Shown here in pieces: positions 1-6,249 of a stretch of 10,930 bases of DNA (positions within the stretch are counted from its first letter, which is position 1; each line of letters opens with the position of its first letter). The position numbers and the translations under genes were made by a program. This DNA is from Vitreoscilla stercoraria DSM 513 (GTDB taxonomy: Bacteria > Pseudomonadota > Gammaproteobacteria > Burkholderiales > Neisseriaceae): positions 1-10,930 of the forward strand of contig NZ_KB908043.1 of assembly GCF_000382305.1 (NCBI RefSeq), in the 5' to 3' direction. The notes below the pieces were generated by a model. The model was given only the letters and a program-made list of their open reading frames with translations. It searched no databases and was not told the DNA's origin.

Positions 1-2
1 CA

Positions 3-257
3 GATGTACATTGGACGCACATCCGCACCACCAACCCAATTGAATCCACGTTTGCCACCGTACGATTGCGCAGCAAACGAGCCAAAAACTGTGGCTCCAG
101 AGAAACCACTTTGGCGATGGTGTACAAATTATTGGAAACGGCCCAAAAGCGTTGGCGCCGGATTCAGGGATTCAACTTGTTGACCTTGGTGGTCAACAAC
201 GTCATCTTCAAAGATGGCAAGCAGGAAGACGAACAATCAACAGAGAAAGCGGCCTGA
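3..257 (+). CDS. IS256-family (mutator-type) transposase, C-terminal part
   Basis: This is the last 84 codons of a DDE transposase that would catalyse cut- or copy-type movement of an IS256-family element. The 5' end is cut off by the window edge; the frame is open from base 3. The segment HIRTTNPIESTFATVRLR is the family signature around the third catalytic acid; that glutamate is the codon at 42-44. It is followed by the usual conserved tail (AMVYKLLETAQKRWRRI) and a TGA at 255-257. An internal ATG at 78 or a non-ATG start could be called, but homology runs upstream of both, so neither is the true start. The reading to the C-terminus looks undamaged, so the gene may be complete beyond the window. 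Immediately downstream is a probable inverted repeat of the same element and then an IS30-family remnant. Confidence 0.85.
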   Translation, partial: DVHWTHIRTTNPIESTFATVRLRSKRAKNCGSRETTLAMVYKLLETAQKRWRRIQGFNLLTLVVNNVIFKDGKQEDEQSTEKAA

Positions 258-258
258 A

Positions 259-287
259 TGCCATACACCAGATTTGACAATAACTCC
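259..287 (+). repeat. Probable right end (inverted repeat) of the IS256-family element
   Basis: Directly after the transposase stop comes a short AT-rich stretch containing TTTGACAATAACTCC. It resembles terminal repeats of IS256-family elements as I remember them and lies at the expected distance from the stop codon. IS30-family homology begins just after it, near 288-291, so the element boundary probably lies about 287. The partner repeat is outside the window, so the call rests on position and resemblance only. Confidence 0.4.
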
Positions 288-592
288 CAATTAGCTGGAT
301 TACCTTCATCCATCAGGCAAACACTGACTTGGGATAGAGGTCATGAAATGTCTAAACACCATCTTTTAACTGCTCAATGCAATATGTCTGTTTATTTCTG
401 TGATGCTAGCAGTCCTTGGCAAAAAGGCACAAATGAAAATACAAATGGGCTTTTAAGACAATATTTACCCAAAGGTAAAAATCTTGGTCTTTATTCACAA
501 GAACAATTAGATAAAATTGCTTTGCAACTTAATACTAGGCCGAGAAAAATCTTGGGCTTTAAAACACCTCTTGAGGTCTTTCAAACAGGTGT
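288..592 (+). pseudogene. IS30-family transposase remnant (C-terminal catalytic domain)
   Basis: Bases 288-592 encode the C-terminal half of an IS30-family DDE transposase. Visible hallmarks are LTWDRGHEM (second catalytic aspartate, codon 333-335), VYFCD, SPWQKGTNENTNGLLRQYLPKG (catalytic glutamate, codon 435-437) and LNTRPRKILGFKTPLEVF. Exactly 33 residues separate the D and E, the spacing expected of the DD(33)E family. The N-terminal helix-turn-helix and first catalytic aspartate are absent: the 5' side abuts the probable end of the IS256 element. The 3' side is cut by the IS3 element starting near 593. The open frame starting at ATG 258 and running to 665 is a junction artefact: its first ten codons lie in the IS256 end and its last ~24 in the IS3 end. 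Base composition is visibly AT-richer than the flanking elements. It cannot encode an active transposase. Confidence 0.85.
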
Positions 593-618
593 TGAACCGC
601 CCCGGGTTGCTCGGAGAC
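593..618 (+). repeat. Left terminal inverted repeat of the IS3 element
   Basis: This 26-bp sequence begins TGAACCG and ends CGGAGAC. It matches the reverse complement of 1867-1892 at 21 of 26 positions, with mismatches at positions 8, 13 and 16-18. Confidence 0.85.
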
Positions 619-642
619 CTAACTTTCTGAGAGAATATCCGA

Positions 643-948
643 ATGAAAAATACTTACTCACCTGAAATCCGTCAACGAGCGGTTCGCCTTTATCAAGAAC
701 AGCGCAGTGAATATCCCACTCAGTGGGCCGCCACAGTGTCCATTGCCAGCAAGTTTGGTTGTACACCAGAAACACTGCGCACTTGGATTAAGAAGTTTGA
801 AGCTGATCTGGCTGATAATGGCGCAGCAGCTGATCAAGCGCAGCGCATTAAGCAGCTCGAAAGAGACAATAAAGAGCTGCAACGCGCCAATGAAATCTTG
901 CGCAAAGCTGCCGCTTTTTTCGCCCAGGCGGAGCTCGACCGCAAATAG
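643..948 (+). CDS. IS3-family transposase OrfA (helix-turn-helix protein)
   Basis: A 101-residue protein beginning MKNTYSPEIRQRAVRLYQE. It is the DNA-binding subunit of an IS3-family transposase, recognising the element's terminal repeats. The helix-turn-helix region covers about residues 5-55, with SIASKFGCTPETLRTWIKKFE as the recognition portion. Residues ~66-90 (QAQRIKQLERDNKELQRANEILRKAAAFF) form the leucine-zipper-like coiled coil used for multimerisation. A purine-rich GAGAGA lies 8 bases upstream of the ATG. The gene is intact and stops at TAG 946-948. Near its 3' end is a T_TTT_TTC heptamer that would allow a -1 shift into orfB. Confidence 0.9.
   Translation: MKNTYSPEIRQRAVRLYQEQRSEYPTQWAATVSIASKFGCTPETLRTWIKKFEADLADNGAAADQAQRIKQLERDNKELQRANEILRKAAAFFAQAELDRK
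915..921 (+). other. Predicted -1 ribosomal frameshift heptamer (T_TTT_TTC)
   Basis: In the orfA frame the codons read GCT TTT TTC, forming the slippery heptamer T TTT TTC. A -1 slip here moves translation into the orfB frame at codon 921-923. That frame is open through RPGGARPQIG into the orfB sequence at 954. This matches the known OrfAB frameshift strategy of IS3 elements. No downstream pseudoknot was established. Confidence 0.6.
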
Positions 949-953
949 GCGAT

Positions 954-1853
954 TTGTTGGATTTTATTCATGAACACAAAATGGTGTATGGGGTCGAGTC
1001 AATTTGCCGAGTATTGCCGATTGCGCCATCCACTTATTATCGACATGCGCAAAGATTGAAACAGCCTGAATTGCGAGCCAAACGGTGCGTGTCGGATAAA
1101 TGTTTATTGGTTCAAATCAACACTGTTTGGGAAGACAGCTTGCAGGTTTATGGTTACCGCAAAGTCTGGCACCAATTGCAACGTGAAGGTGTTCAAGTTG
1201 CCCGCTGTACGGTTGCTAGACTGATGCGTAAACACAGCATACAAGGGGTTTAGCGGGGTAAAGGCAAACGCACTACAGTGTGTGATCCAGAGTTGCAACG
1301 GGCCGATGATTTGGTAAATCGGCAATTTACTGCCAGTCGGCCAAATCAATTGTGGGTAGCCGATTTCACCTATGTGTCTACCCACCAGGGCTTTGTGTAT
1401 ACGGCTTTCATCATCGATGTGTTTGCTCGGCGCATTGTTGGTTGGAAGGTGGCAAAACGGATGGATACCGACTTGGTGATGGATGCATTGGAGCAGGCTT
1501 TGCATGCCAGAAACAAGCCCAAACACCTCATTCACCACAGTGATCGAGGCAGCCAATATCTGTCGATTCGTTACACCGAACGTTTACAGGCCGCTCAAGT
1601 GAAGGCTTCGGTCGGAACAACGGGTGATTCGTATGACAATGCTTTGGCTGAAACGGTGAATGGTTTATACAAAACTGAGGTCATCCATCATCAAAAGCCG
1701 TGGAGGCGGATGATTGATGTTGAATTGGCAACACTAAACTGGGTGGATTGGTTCAATCATCGACGTTTGTTAAGTTCGATAGGTTATGTTCCATCAGCCG
1801 AATTTGAAATGGCGTATTATCGCCAATTGGAAGAGTCAGCCAAAGTGGCATGA
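954..1853 (+). pseudogene. IS3-family transposase OrfB, interrupted by an amber codon
   Basis: This is the catalytic rve-type subunit of the IS3 transposase. From 954 the frame encodes LDFIHEHKMVYGVESICRVL, the HTH_21-like segment, then reaches TAG at 1251-1253. It continues in the same frame with RGKGKRTT and the integrase core to TGA at 1851-1853. The catalytic triad is present after the stop: D at 1362-1364 (WVADFTYV), D at 1542-1544 (HHSDRGSQY) and E at 1650-1652 (NALAETVNG). There are 35 residues between the second D and the E, the DD(35)E spacing of the family. The typical C-terminal FNHRRLLSSIGYVPSAEFE is intact. Only the stop codon separates the two halves, so this is a recent nonsense mutation, a sequencing error or suppressible amber. 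Translation would normally start by frameshifting from orfA. As it stands, no full OrfB is made. Confidence 0.85.
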
Positions 1854-1866
1854 CTCAAGATAAACT

Positions 1867-1892
1867 GTCTCCGAAATACTCGGGTCGGTTCA
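1867..1892 (-). repeat. Right terminal inverted repeat of the IS3 element
   Basis: This is the partner of 593-618: it runs GTCTCCGAAATACT to GGTTCA, inverted relative to the left end, with 21 of 26 matches. It lies 13 bases after the orfB stop codon. Confidence 0.85.
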
Positions 1893-1909
1893 TTGCGCTG
1901 ACCGGTTGA
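1893..1909 (+). pseudogene. 3' tip of the split IS30 transposase gene
   Basis: Just beyond the IS3 right end, GCG CTG ACC GGT TGA (1895-1909) reads A-L-T-G-stop. This is the C-terminal ending I associate with IS30-family transposases. Joined to the codons before the IS3 left end (L-E-V-F-Q-T-G-V), it restores a plausible C-terminus in frame. The IS30 terminal repeat probably follows, at about 1905-1930, but cannot be confirmed without the other end. Confidence 0.6.
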
Positions 1910-2060
1910 ATCCGCACATTTTATAAATAGGAAGCACGCTTTATTACTATATGTAATACCAATATTTTGCATAAAATTAATTTACTCATTCCATTCAAAT
2001 ATAGATCAAACACTAAAAAAATCTTTTCGCCAGTAAAAGATTGATTCCCATGCCCAAACA

Positions 2061-2077
2061 AGGCAACATATTTGCCT
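2061..2077. promoter_or_regulatory. Perfect 6-bp palindrome in the uvrB leader
   Basis: AGGCAA and TTGCCT flank a 5-base CATAT spacer, 25 bases before the uvrB ATG. With one bulge the pairing extends outward to about 2055-2082. It could be an operator or an mRNA hairpin. It does not match the LexA-type CTG-N10-CAG pattern. The rest of the AT-rich interval 1910-2102 shows no gene and no promoter I can call with confidence. Confidence 0.35.
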
Positions 2078-2102
2078 GCTTGAATTGAGAAAAACTTGTG
2101 CC

Positions 2103-4115
2103 ATGAACATCATCCAATATCCCGACAGCCCTTTTAGCTTGCATCAACCATTTCCCCCTGCAGGCGACCAACCCACAGCCATACAAGGCTTGATTGAAGG
2201 TTTACAGGACGGCTTATCCATGCAAACTTTGCTCGGGGTCACAGGTTCAGGCAAAACTTACACCATGGCCAATGTGATTGCGCAAATGGGTCGTCCTGCC
2301 ATCATCATGGCGCACAACAAAACTTTGGCAGCGCAACTGTATGCCGAGATGCGCGGCTTTTTTCCTGACAATGCAGTGGAATATTTCGTGTCTTATTACG
2401 ATTATTACCAACCTGAAGCGTATGTCCCGAGCCGCGATTTGTTCATTGAAAAAGATTCCAGCATCAACGAACACATCGAACAAATGCGCCTCTCCGCCAC
2501 CAAAAGCTTGATGGAGCGGCGCGATGTGGTGATTGTGGCGACAGTTTCCGCGATTTACGGCATTGGTGATCCATCGGAATACCACCAAATGATTTTGCAT
2601 CTGAAAGAAGGTGGCAAACTTGAGCAACGCGACATCATTGCGCGCTTGGTAACAATGCAATACGAGCGTGGCGACATGGATTTTGAGCGCAGTTCGTTTC
2701 GCGTGCGCGGTGATGTGATTGATGTATTTCCAGCAGAAAACTCCGACAGCGCATTGCGCATCAGTTTGTTTGACGATGAAATTGAGTCTTTGCAATTGTT
2801 TGATCCGTTGACAGGACGCATCGAGCAAAAATTGGCGCGTTATACGGTGTATCCGTCTAGCCATTACGTCACGCCGCACGCAACCGTCCTGAAAGCCTGT
2901 GAAACCATCAAAAAAGAATTGGCCAAACGCATTCAGTTTTACAACGATGAAATCCGTTTGGTTGAAGCGCAACGCATCGAGCAGCGCACGCGTTTTGATT
3001 TGGAAATGCTGTATGAAATGGGCTTTTGCAAAGGCATTGAAAACTACTCGCGCCACTTTTCAAGGCGGCCTGAAGGCGCAGCACCGCCAACTTTATTCGA
3101 TTATTTGCCCAAAGACGCATTGCTATTCATGGACGAATCGCATGTGACCGTCCCGCAAGTGGGCGCGATGTACAAAGGCGACGCGGCGCGCAAACAAAAC
3201 TTGGTCGATTATGGTTTTCGCCTGCCTTCGGCGCGTGACAACCGTCCCTTAAAGTTTGAAGAATTTGAAACTTTGATGCCGCAAACCATTTTTGTCTCTG
3301 CCACGCCCGCCCAATATGAAGAAGCGAATGCGTCCCAAGTGGTCGAACAAGTGGTGCGTCCGACAGGCTTACTCGACCCGATTTTAGAAATTCGTCCCGT
3401 TGGCACGCAAGTAGACGACTTGATGAGCGAAATCACGCAACGCGCCGCCATTGGCGAGCGGGTTTTGGTCACGACTTTGACCAAACGCATGGCCGAACAA
3501 TTGACCGATTACTACACCGATTTGGGCATCAAAGCACGTTATTTGCACAGCGATTTGGACACCGTTGAGCGCGTTGAAATCATTCGTGATTTGCGTTTGG
3601 GCGTGTTTGATGTATTGGTTGGCATCAATTTATTGCGGGAAGGCTTGGACATTCCGGAAGTGTCTTTGGTCGCAATTTTGGATGCGGACAAAGAAGGCTT
3701 TTTGCGCAGCCGCAGAAGTTTGATTCAAACCATAGGTCGTGCCGCGCGCAATGTTAACGGCAAAGCGATTTTGTATGCCGATAAAATCACCGATTCGATG
3801 CAAGTGGCGATAGACGAAACCGAACGCCGCCGTGCCAAACAAATCGCGTTCAATGCCGAACACGGCATTACACCGACACAAATTGTCAAAAAAGTCGGCG
3901 ATTTGATTGATGGTGTTTACCATGATGATGGTGGCAAAAAATCGGCTGCAAAAGAACAACACTTTAACAGTGAAGAAGCGGTGATCAAAGAAATTACCCG
4001 TTTGGAAAAAGCGATGGTGACCGCTTCGCGCAATTTGAAATTTGAAGAAGCTACCGAATTGCGAGACCAAATCAAAGCTTTAAAAGAAAATTGGCTATTT
4101 GGCGCTGCACCTTAA
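2103..4115 (+). CDS. uvrB: UvrABC system protein B (excinuclease subunit)
   Basis: UvrB is the damage-verification helicase-like subunit of nucleotide excision repair. It is loaded by UvrA, opens DNA around a lesion and recruits UvrC for the dual incision. The 670-residue product is close to the ~673 of E. coli. Visible features are Walker A GVTGSGKT (residues 45-52), the damage-clamping beta-hairpin region YYDYYQPEAYVPSRD (from ~98), ATVSAIYGIG, the helicase motif DESH (~344-347), LLREGLDIPEVSLV and QTIGRAARN motifs, and a C-terminal UVR domain (~624-664) that contacts UvrC. ATG 2103 is preferred, because MNIIQYPDSPF matches the usual N-terminus; an in-frame TTG at 2085 would add six residues. 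The gene looks intact and vertically inherited, unlike the IS nest upstream. It appears to be a single-gene unit ended by the terminator at 4145. Confidence 0.97.
   Translation: MNIIQYPDSPFSLHQPFPPAGDQPTAIQGLIEGLQDGLSMQTLLGVTGSGKTYTMANVIAQMGRPAIIMAHNKTLAAQLYAEMRGFFPDNAVEYFVSYYDYYQPEAYVPSRDLFIEKDSSINEHIEQMRLSATKSLMERRDVVIVATVSAIYGIGDPSEYHQMILHLKEGGKLEQRDIIARLVTMQYERGDMDFERSSFRVRGDVIDVFPAENSDSALRISLFDDEIESLQLFDPLTGRIEQKLARYTVYPSSHYVTPHATVLKACETIKKELAKRIQFYNDEIRLVEAQRIEQRTRFDLEMLYEMGFCKGIENYSRHFSRRPEGAAPPTLFDYLPKDALLFMDESHVTVPQVGAMYKGDAARKQNLVDYGFRLPSARDNRPLKFEEFETLMPQTIFVSATPAQYEEANASQVVEQVVRPTGLLDPILEIRPVGTQVDDLMSEITQRAAIGERVLVTTLTKRMAEQLTDYYTDLGIKARYLHSDLDTVERVEIIRDLRLGVFDVLVGINLLREGLDIPEVSLVAILDADKEGFLRSRRSLIQTIGRAARNVNGKAILYADKITDSMQVAIDETERRRAKQIAFNAEHGITPTQIVKKVGDLIDGVYHDDGGKKSAAKEQHFNSEEAVIKEITRLEKAMVTASRNLKFEEATELRDQIKALKENWLFGAAP
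3063..3074 (+). other. DNA-uptake-sequence-like 12-mer within uvrB
   Basis: AGGCGGCCTGAA differs at one base (position 5) from the Neisseriaceae uptake-sequence dialects I recall as AGGCTGCCTGAA (Simonsiella type) and AGGCAGCCTGAA (Kingella type). Such sequences are commonly found inside DNA-repair genes of this family. One copy in a window is not proof; genome-wide over-representation would be needed. Confidence 0.4.
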
Positions 4116-4144
4116 ATCATTCACTCTCTCTACATCACAAATCC

Positions 4145-4174
4145 AAGCCCTATTATCGATACAGGGCTTTTTTT
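4145..4174 (+). terminator. Intrinsic terminator after uvrB
   Basis: AAGCCCT (4145-4151) pairs with AGGGCTT (4163-4169) across an 11-base loop, and the hairpin runs directly into a T tract to 4174. It lies 30 bases after the uvrB stop codon, so it should end the uvrB transcript and separate it from the transporter gene. Confidence 0.88.
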
Positions 4175-4236
4175 AAGCTTCTTTTTGACCACGGTTAAGC
4201 CTTTTATCAATATTGCATACTTTCTAGCGTATCGGT

Positions 4237-4264
4237 TTGATAAGTGAAATTTTTCTATTATGAT
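4237..4264 (+). promoter_or_regulatory. Candidate sigma-70 promoter for the Na/Pi cotransporter gene
   Basis: TTGATA (4237-4242) and TATGAT (4259-4264) are separated by 16 bases, about 60 bases before the ATG at 4324. Located after the uvrB terminator, this suits an independent promoter. An inverted repeat, TTATCAA at 4204-4210 and TTGATAA at 4237-4243, overlaps the -35 box and might be a regulator site. Confidence 0.45.
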
Positions 4265-4323
4265 ATGCCATTTTGACCAATTAATGACAAAAGTATAAAT
4301 CTTTCTCCTACAAAGAGTATCTT

Positions 4324-6171
4324 ATGAAAAAACCATCAGAGCAATACCAACAATATTTCAAATATGCCTTGCTTGTTTTACTCATCATCGCCTTTTCTTA
4401 TTCCTTCTTTTACAGCACGGCTTGGCTGCAATTGTGTTATGGCCTAGGCATTTTTTTGTTTGGGATGCAATGTATCGAGGAAGGTTTGCAACGTGCAGCT
4501 GGCGGTTATCTCGAACGCTTATTGAATAAGTCTACCGACACGCCCATCAAAGGCATGTTTTTTGGTATGGGTGCGACGTTTTTATTGCAATCGAGTACTT
4601 TAGTTTCTTTATTGACCATCGCTTTTTTAAGCGCAGGTTTGATTGGCTTAACTGCTGCCATTGCCGTCTTACTCGGTACCAATTTGGGTGCGACCAGTGG
4701 TATTTGGTTACTGGCTTTGGCAGGTCAAAACATCAGCTTGAGCGTGTTTGCGTTGCCTTTATTATTTTTTGGTGTTTTAGCCAGCTTTTTCGGTCCACAA
4801 GGCAAAGCTTTTGGGCGTGCTTTAATGGGCATAGGCTTTATTTTTGTCGGCATCGATGCCATCAAAGAAGGCTTTAGCGCAATGGGCGGCTCGGTAGATT
4901 TCACGGAATTACAAGTATCAGGTCTTGCCGAAGTGTTTATTTTTGCGGGCATTGGGTTGGTTTTAACCGTGGTCTTGCAATCTACCCATGCTGCCTTAAT
5001 TTTGACTTTGGCAGCATTGGCAGGCGGCCAAATTGCGGTAGAACAAGCTTTTGCTTTGGCTATCGGCTCAAATGTCGGCAGCAGTATCAGTACGGCTTTT
5101 GTAGGTTTTTTAGGCAGCGAACGCAATGGTCAACGCTTGGCTTTGGCACATGTCATTTTCAACGTGGTGACAGCAATATTGAGTTTGATTTTGTTCGTGC
5201 CATTGAGTTGGTTGGTATTGCAAAGCACCAGCTGGGTGGGCTTGGGTGAAAATCAATTAATACAACTGGCTTTATTTCACACCTTGTTCAACGTCTTAGG
5301 CGTCATGGTATTTTGGAATTTACAACAAAAATTGGCCAACCAATTGCAAGCTTGGCTACCGAGCAAACCCGAAACTTCTGCTGCTGCTATGGTGGCCAAT
5401 ACCGAAGCAGAACCATCTAAAACTTCAGCCAAATATTTGACCAAATCCAATTTGCGCACTGCCGATACCGCCGTGTTTGCAGTGGTCAATGAAGTGCGCC
5501 ATTTGGGCAGTTTGACTTTGGAAGTGATGGGACATGCCATTTATGTGTCATCAGAATTATTGAATCATGCCCATCCTGAACAAGATGATTTGCGCTTGGA
5601 TGCATCGCAACTGCCATTAAAATTAGATGCCGATGCCTTATACCAACGCCATATTAAAGGCGTGTACAGCGAATTATTAGGCTATGTGAACCGCATTGAG
5701 GTACCGTTGCGTGATGAGCAAGAAAGCATTTTGCAAAGCTGCCAAGCAATTGCCTTACAAATGGCGGAAGTGGTCAAAGACGGCAAACACTTGCAAAAAA
5801 ACCTGCATCAATATTTAAGCAGCGATGAAGAAGTACAACACTATTACGCGCGTTTGCGCGAATATTTGTTCCAACTGATGGTACAAATCAGGCCGTTGGC
5901 ACAAAATGGTGCGGTGTCTTTGCTGACTTCCAATGAAGAATTAGAAGCACAAATGCAAACATTTGAACAAGCATTTAGCCAAGATGTATTACATGCTTTG
6001 CGCTCGGGTCAATTGTCAGAATGGCAAACCAGCTCTTTGATGAATGACATTGCTTATGCTCGTCGCATTGGTCGCAGCTTGTTGGATATTTTAACCGCAG
6101 CACAATTGTTGTTCTTGCAAGCAGGTCATTTGAACTCCAACATTTCATTGGATGAGGTTGAAACCGTTTAA
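4324..6171 (+). CDS. Na/Pi cotransporter family protein with C-terminal PhoU-like domain
   Basis: A 615-residue inner-membrane protein of the Na+/phosphate cotransporter (NptA/YjbB-like) family, expected to move inorganic phosphate or a related anion with sodium. An N-terminal hydrophobic segment (~14-33) precedes two inverted repeat halves. Each half carries a QSS/QST signature (QSST 89-92, QSTH 219-222) and a GTN/GSN turn (GTNLGAT 118-124, GSNVGSS 248-254), followed by several further membrane spans to ~330. After a polar linker (~340-375), residues ~376-600 form a helical PhoU-like cytoplasmic domain beginning VNEVRHLGSLTLEVMG. A good ribosome site, AAAGAG, lies 6 bases before ATG 4324. 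It has its own candidate promoter and converges on the dehydrogenase gene. E. coli YjbB has the same membrane-plus-PhoU architecture, but the extra N-terminal span and low relatedness argue against giving a symbol. Substrate and direction are inferred from the family. Confidence 0.9.
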   Translation: MKKPSEQYQQYFKYALLVLLIIAFSYSFFYSTAWLQLCYGLGIFLFGMQCIEEGLQRAAGGYLERLLNKSTDTPIKGMFFGMGATFLLQSSTLVSLLTIAFLSAGLIGLTAAIAVLLGTNLGATSGIWLLALAGQNISLSVFALPLLFFGVLASFFGPQGKAFGRALMGIGFIFVGIDAIKEGFSAMGGSVDFTELQVSGLAEVFIFAGIGLVLTVVLQSTHAALILTLAALAGGQIAVEQAFALAIGSNVGSSISTAFVGFLGSERNGQRLALAHVIFNVVTAILSLILFVPLSWLVLQSTSWVGLGENQLIQLALFHTLFNVLGVMVFWNLQQKLANQLQAWLPSKPETSAAAMVANTEAEPSKTSAKYLTKSNLRTADTAVFAVVNEVRHLGSLTLEVMGHAIYVSSELLNHAHPEQDDLRLDASQLPLKLDADALYQRHIKGVYSELLGYVNRIEVPLRDEQESILQSCQAIALQMAEVVKDGKHLQKNLHQYLSSDEEVQHYYARLREYLFQLMVQIRPLAQNGAVSLLTSNEELEAQMQTFEQAFSQDVLHALRSGQLSEWQTSSLMNDIAYARRIGRSLLDILTAAQLLFLQAGHLNSNISLDEVETV

Positions 6172-6197
6172 AAACACATTCATTTCATTCAAAACAG

Positions 6198-6224
6198 TTA
6201 CAGGACGCTTGAAGCGTCCTGTAA
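6198..6224. terminator. Perfect hairpin in the convergent gap, probable bidirectional terminator
   Basis: TTACAGGACGCTT (6198-6210) is perfectly complementary to AAGCGTCCTGTAA (6212-6224), around one central base. It sits in the 78-bp gap between the transporter stop (6171) and the dehydrogenase stop (6250), so it can serve both converging transcripts. The flanking T tracts are weak on both strands (AATTTT on the plus side). The same 13-mer builds the hairpin at 7926-7955. Confidence 0.7.
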
Positions 6225-6249
6225 ATTTTCCAACATTCAAAATCAAAGT

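Larger units (their letters stand above)
593..1892 (+). mobile_element. IS3-family insertion sequence, 1300 bp, with both inverted repeats
   Basis: The element is bounded by imperfect 26-bp inverted repeats at 593-618 and 1867-1892. The left begins TGAACCGCCCCGGG and the right, read inward, TGAACCGACCCGAG; both end TCGGAGAC, and 21 of 26 positions match. Between them lie orfA (643-948) and orfB in the -1 frame, the standard IS3 organisation with translation of OrfAB by frameshifting. Length and gene layout fit the IS3 family, probably near the IS1222-type elements, though the subgroup is from memory. It sits inside the 3' end of the IS30 transposase gene. The flanking bases (TGT on the left, TTG on the right) give no clean 3-bp duplication; moving each boundary one base inward gives GTT/ATT. 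An amber codon in orfB suggests the copy is not autonomous. Confidence 0.9.

Noticed and set aside
258..665. A 135-codon open frame from ATG 258 as a separate gene
   Set aside because: It joins the probable IS256 end, the IS30 catalytic core and the left end of the IS3 element; only the middle has homology, so the frame is a junction artefact.
1104..1556. Open frame antisense to IS3 orfB
   Set aside because: It lacks a recognisable domain and overlaps the conserved transposase completely.
1967..2005. Promoter for uvrB formed by TTGCAT (1967) and TATAGA (2000)
   Set aside because: The spacing is 27 bases, too long for sigma-70, and no better pair was evident in this AT-rich stretch.
2085..2102. 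TTG at 2085 as the uvrB start
   Set aside because: It adds RKTCA before MNIIQYPDSPF, which is the normal N-terminus of UvrB; ATG 2103 is preferred.
2247..3056. Long open frame on the minus strand within uvrB
   Set aside because: It is antisense to a well-conserved gene, has no recognisable domain and is explained by codon bias of uvrB.
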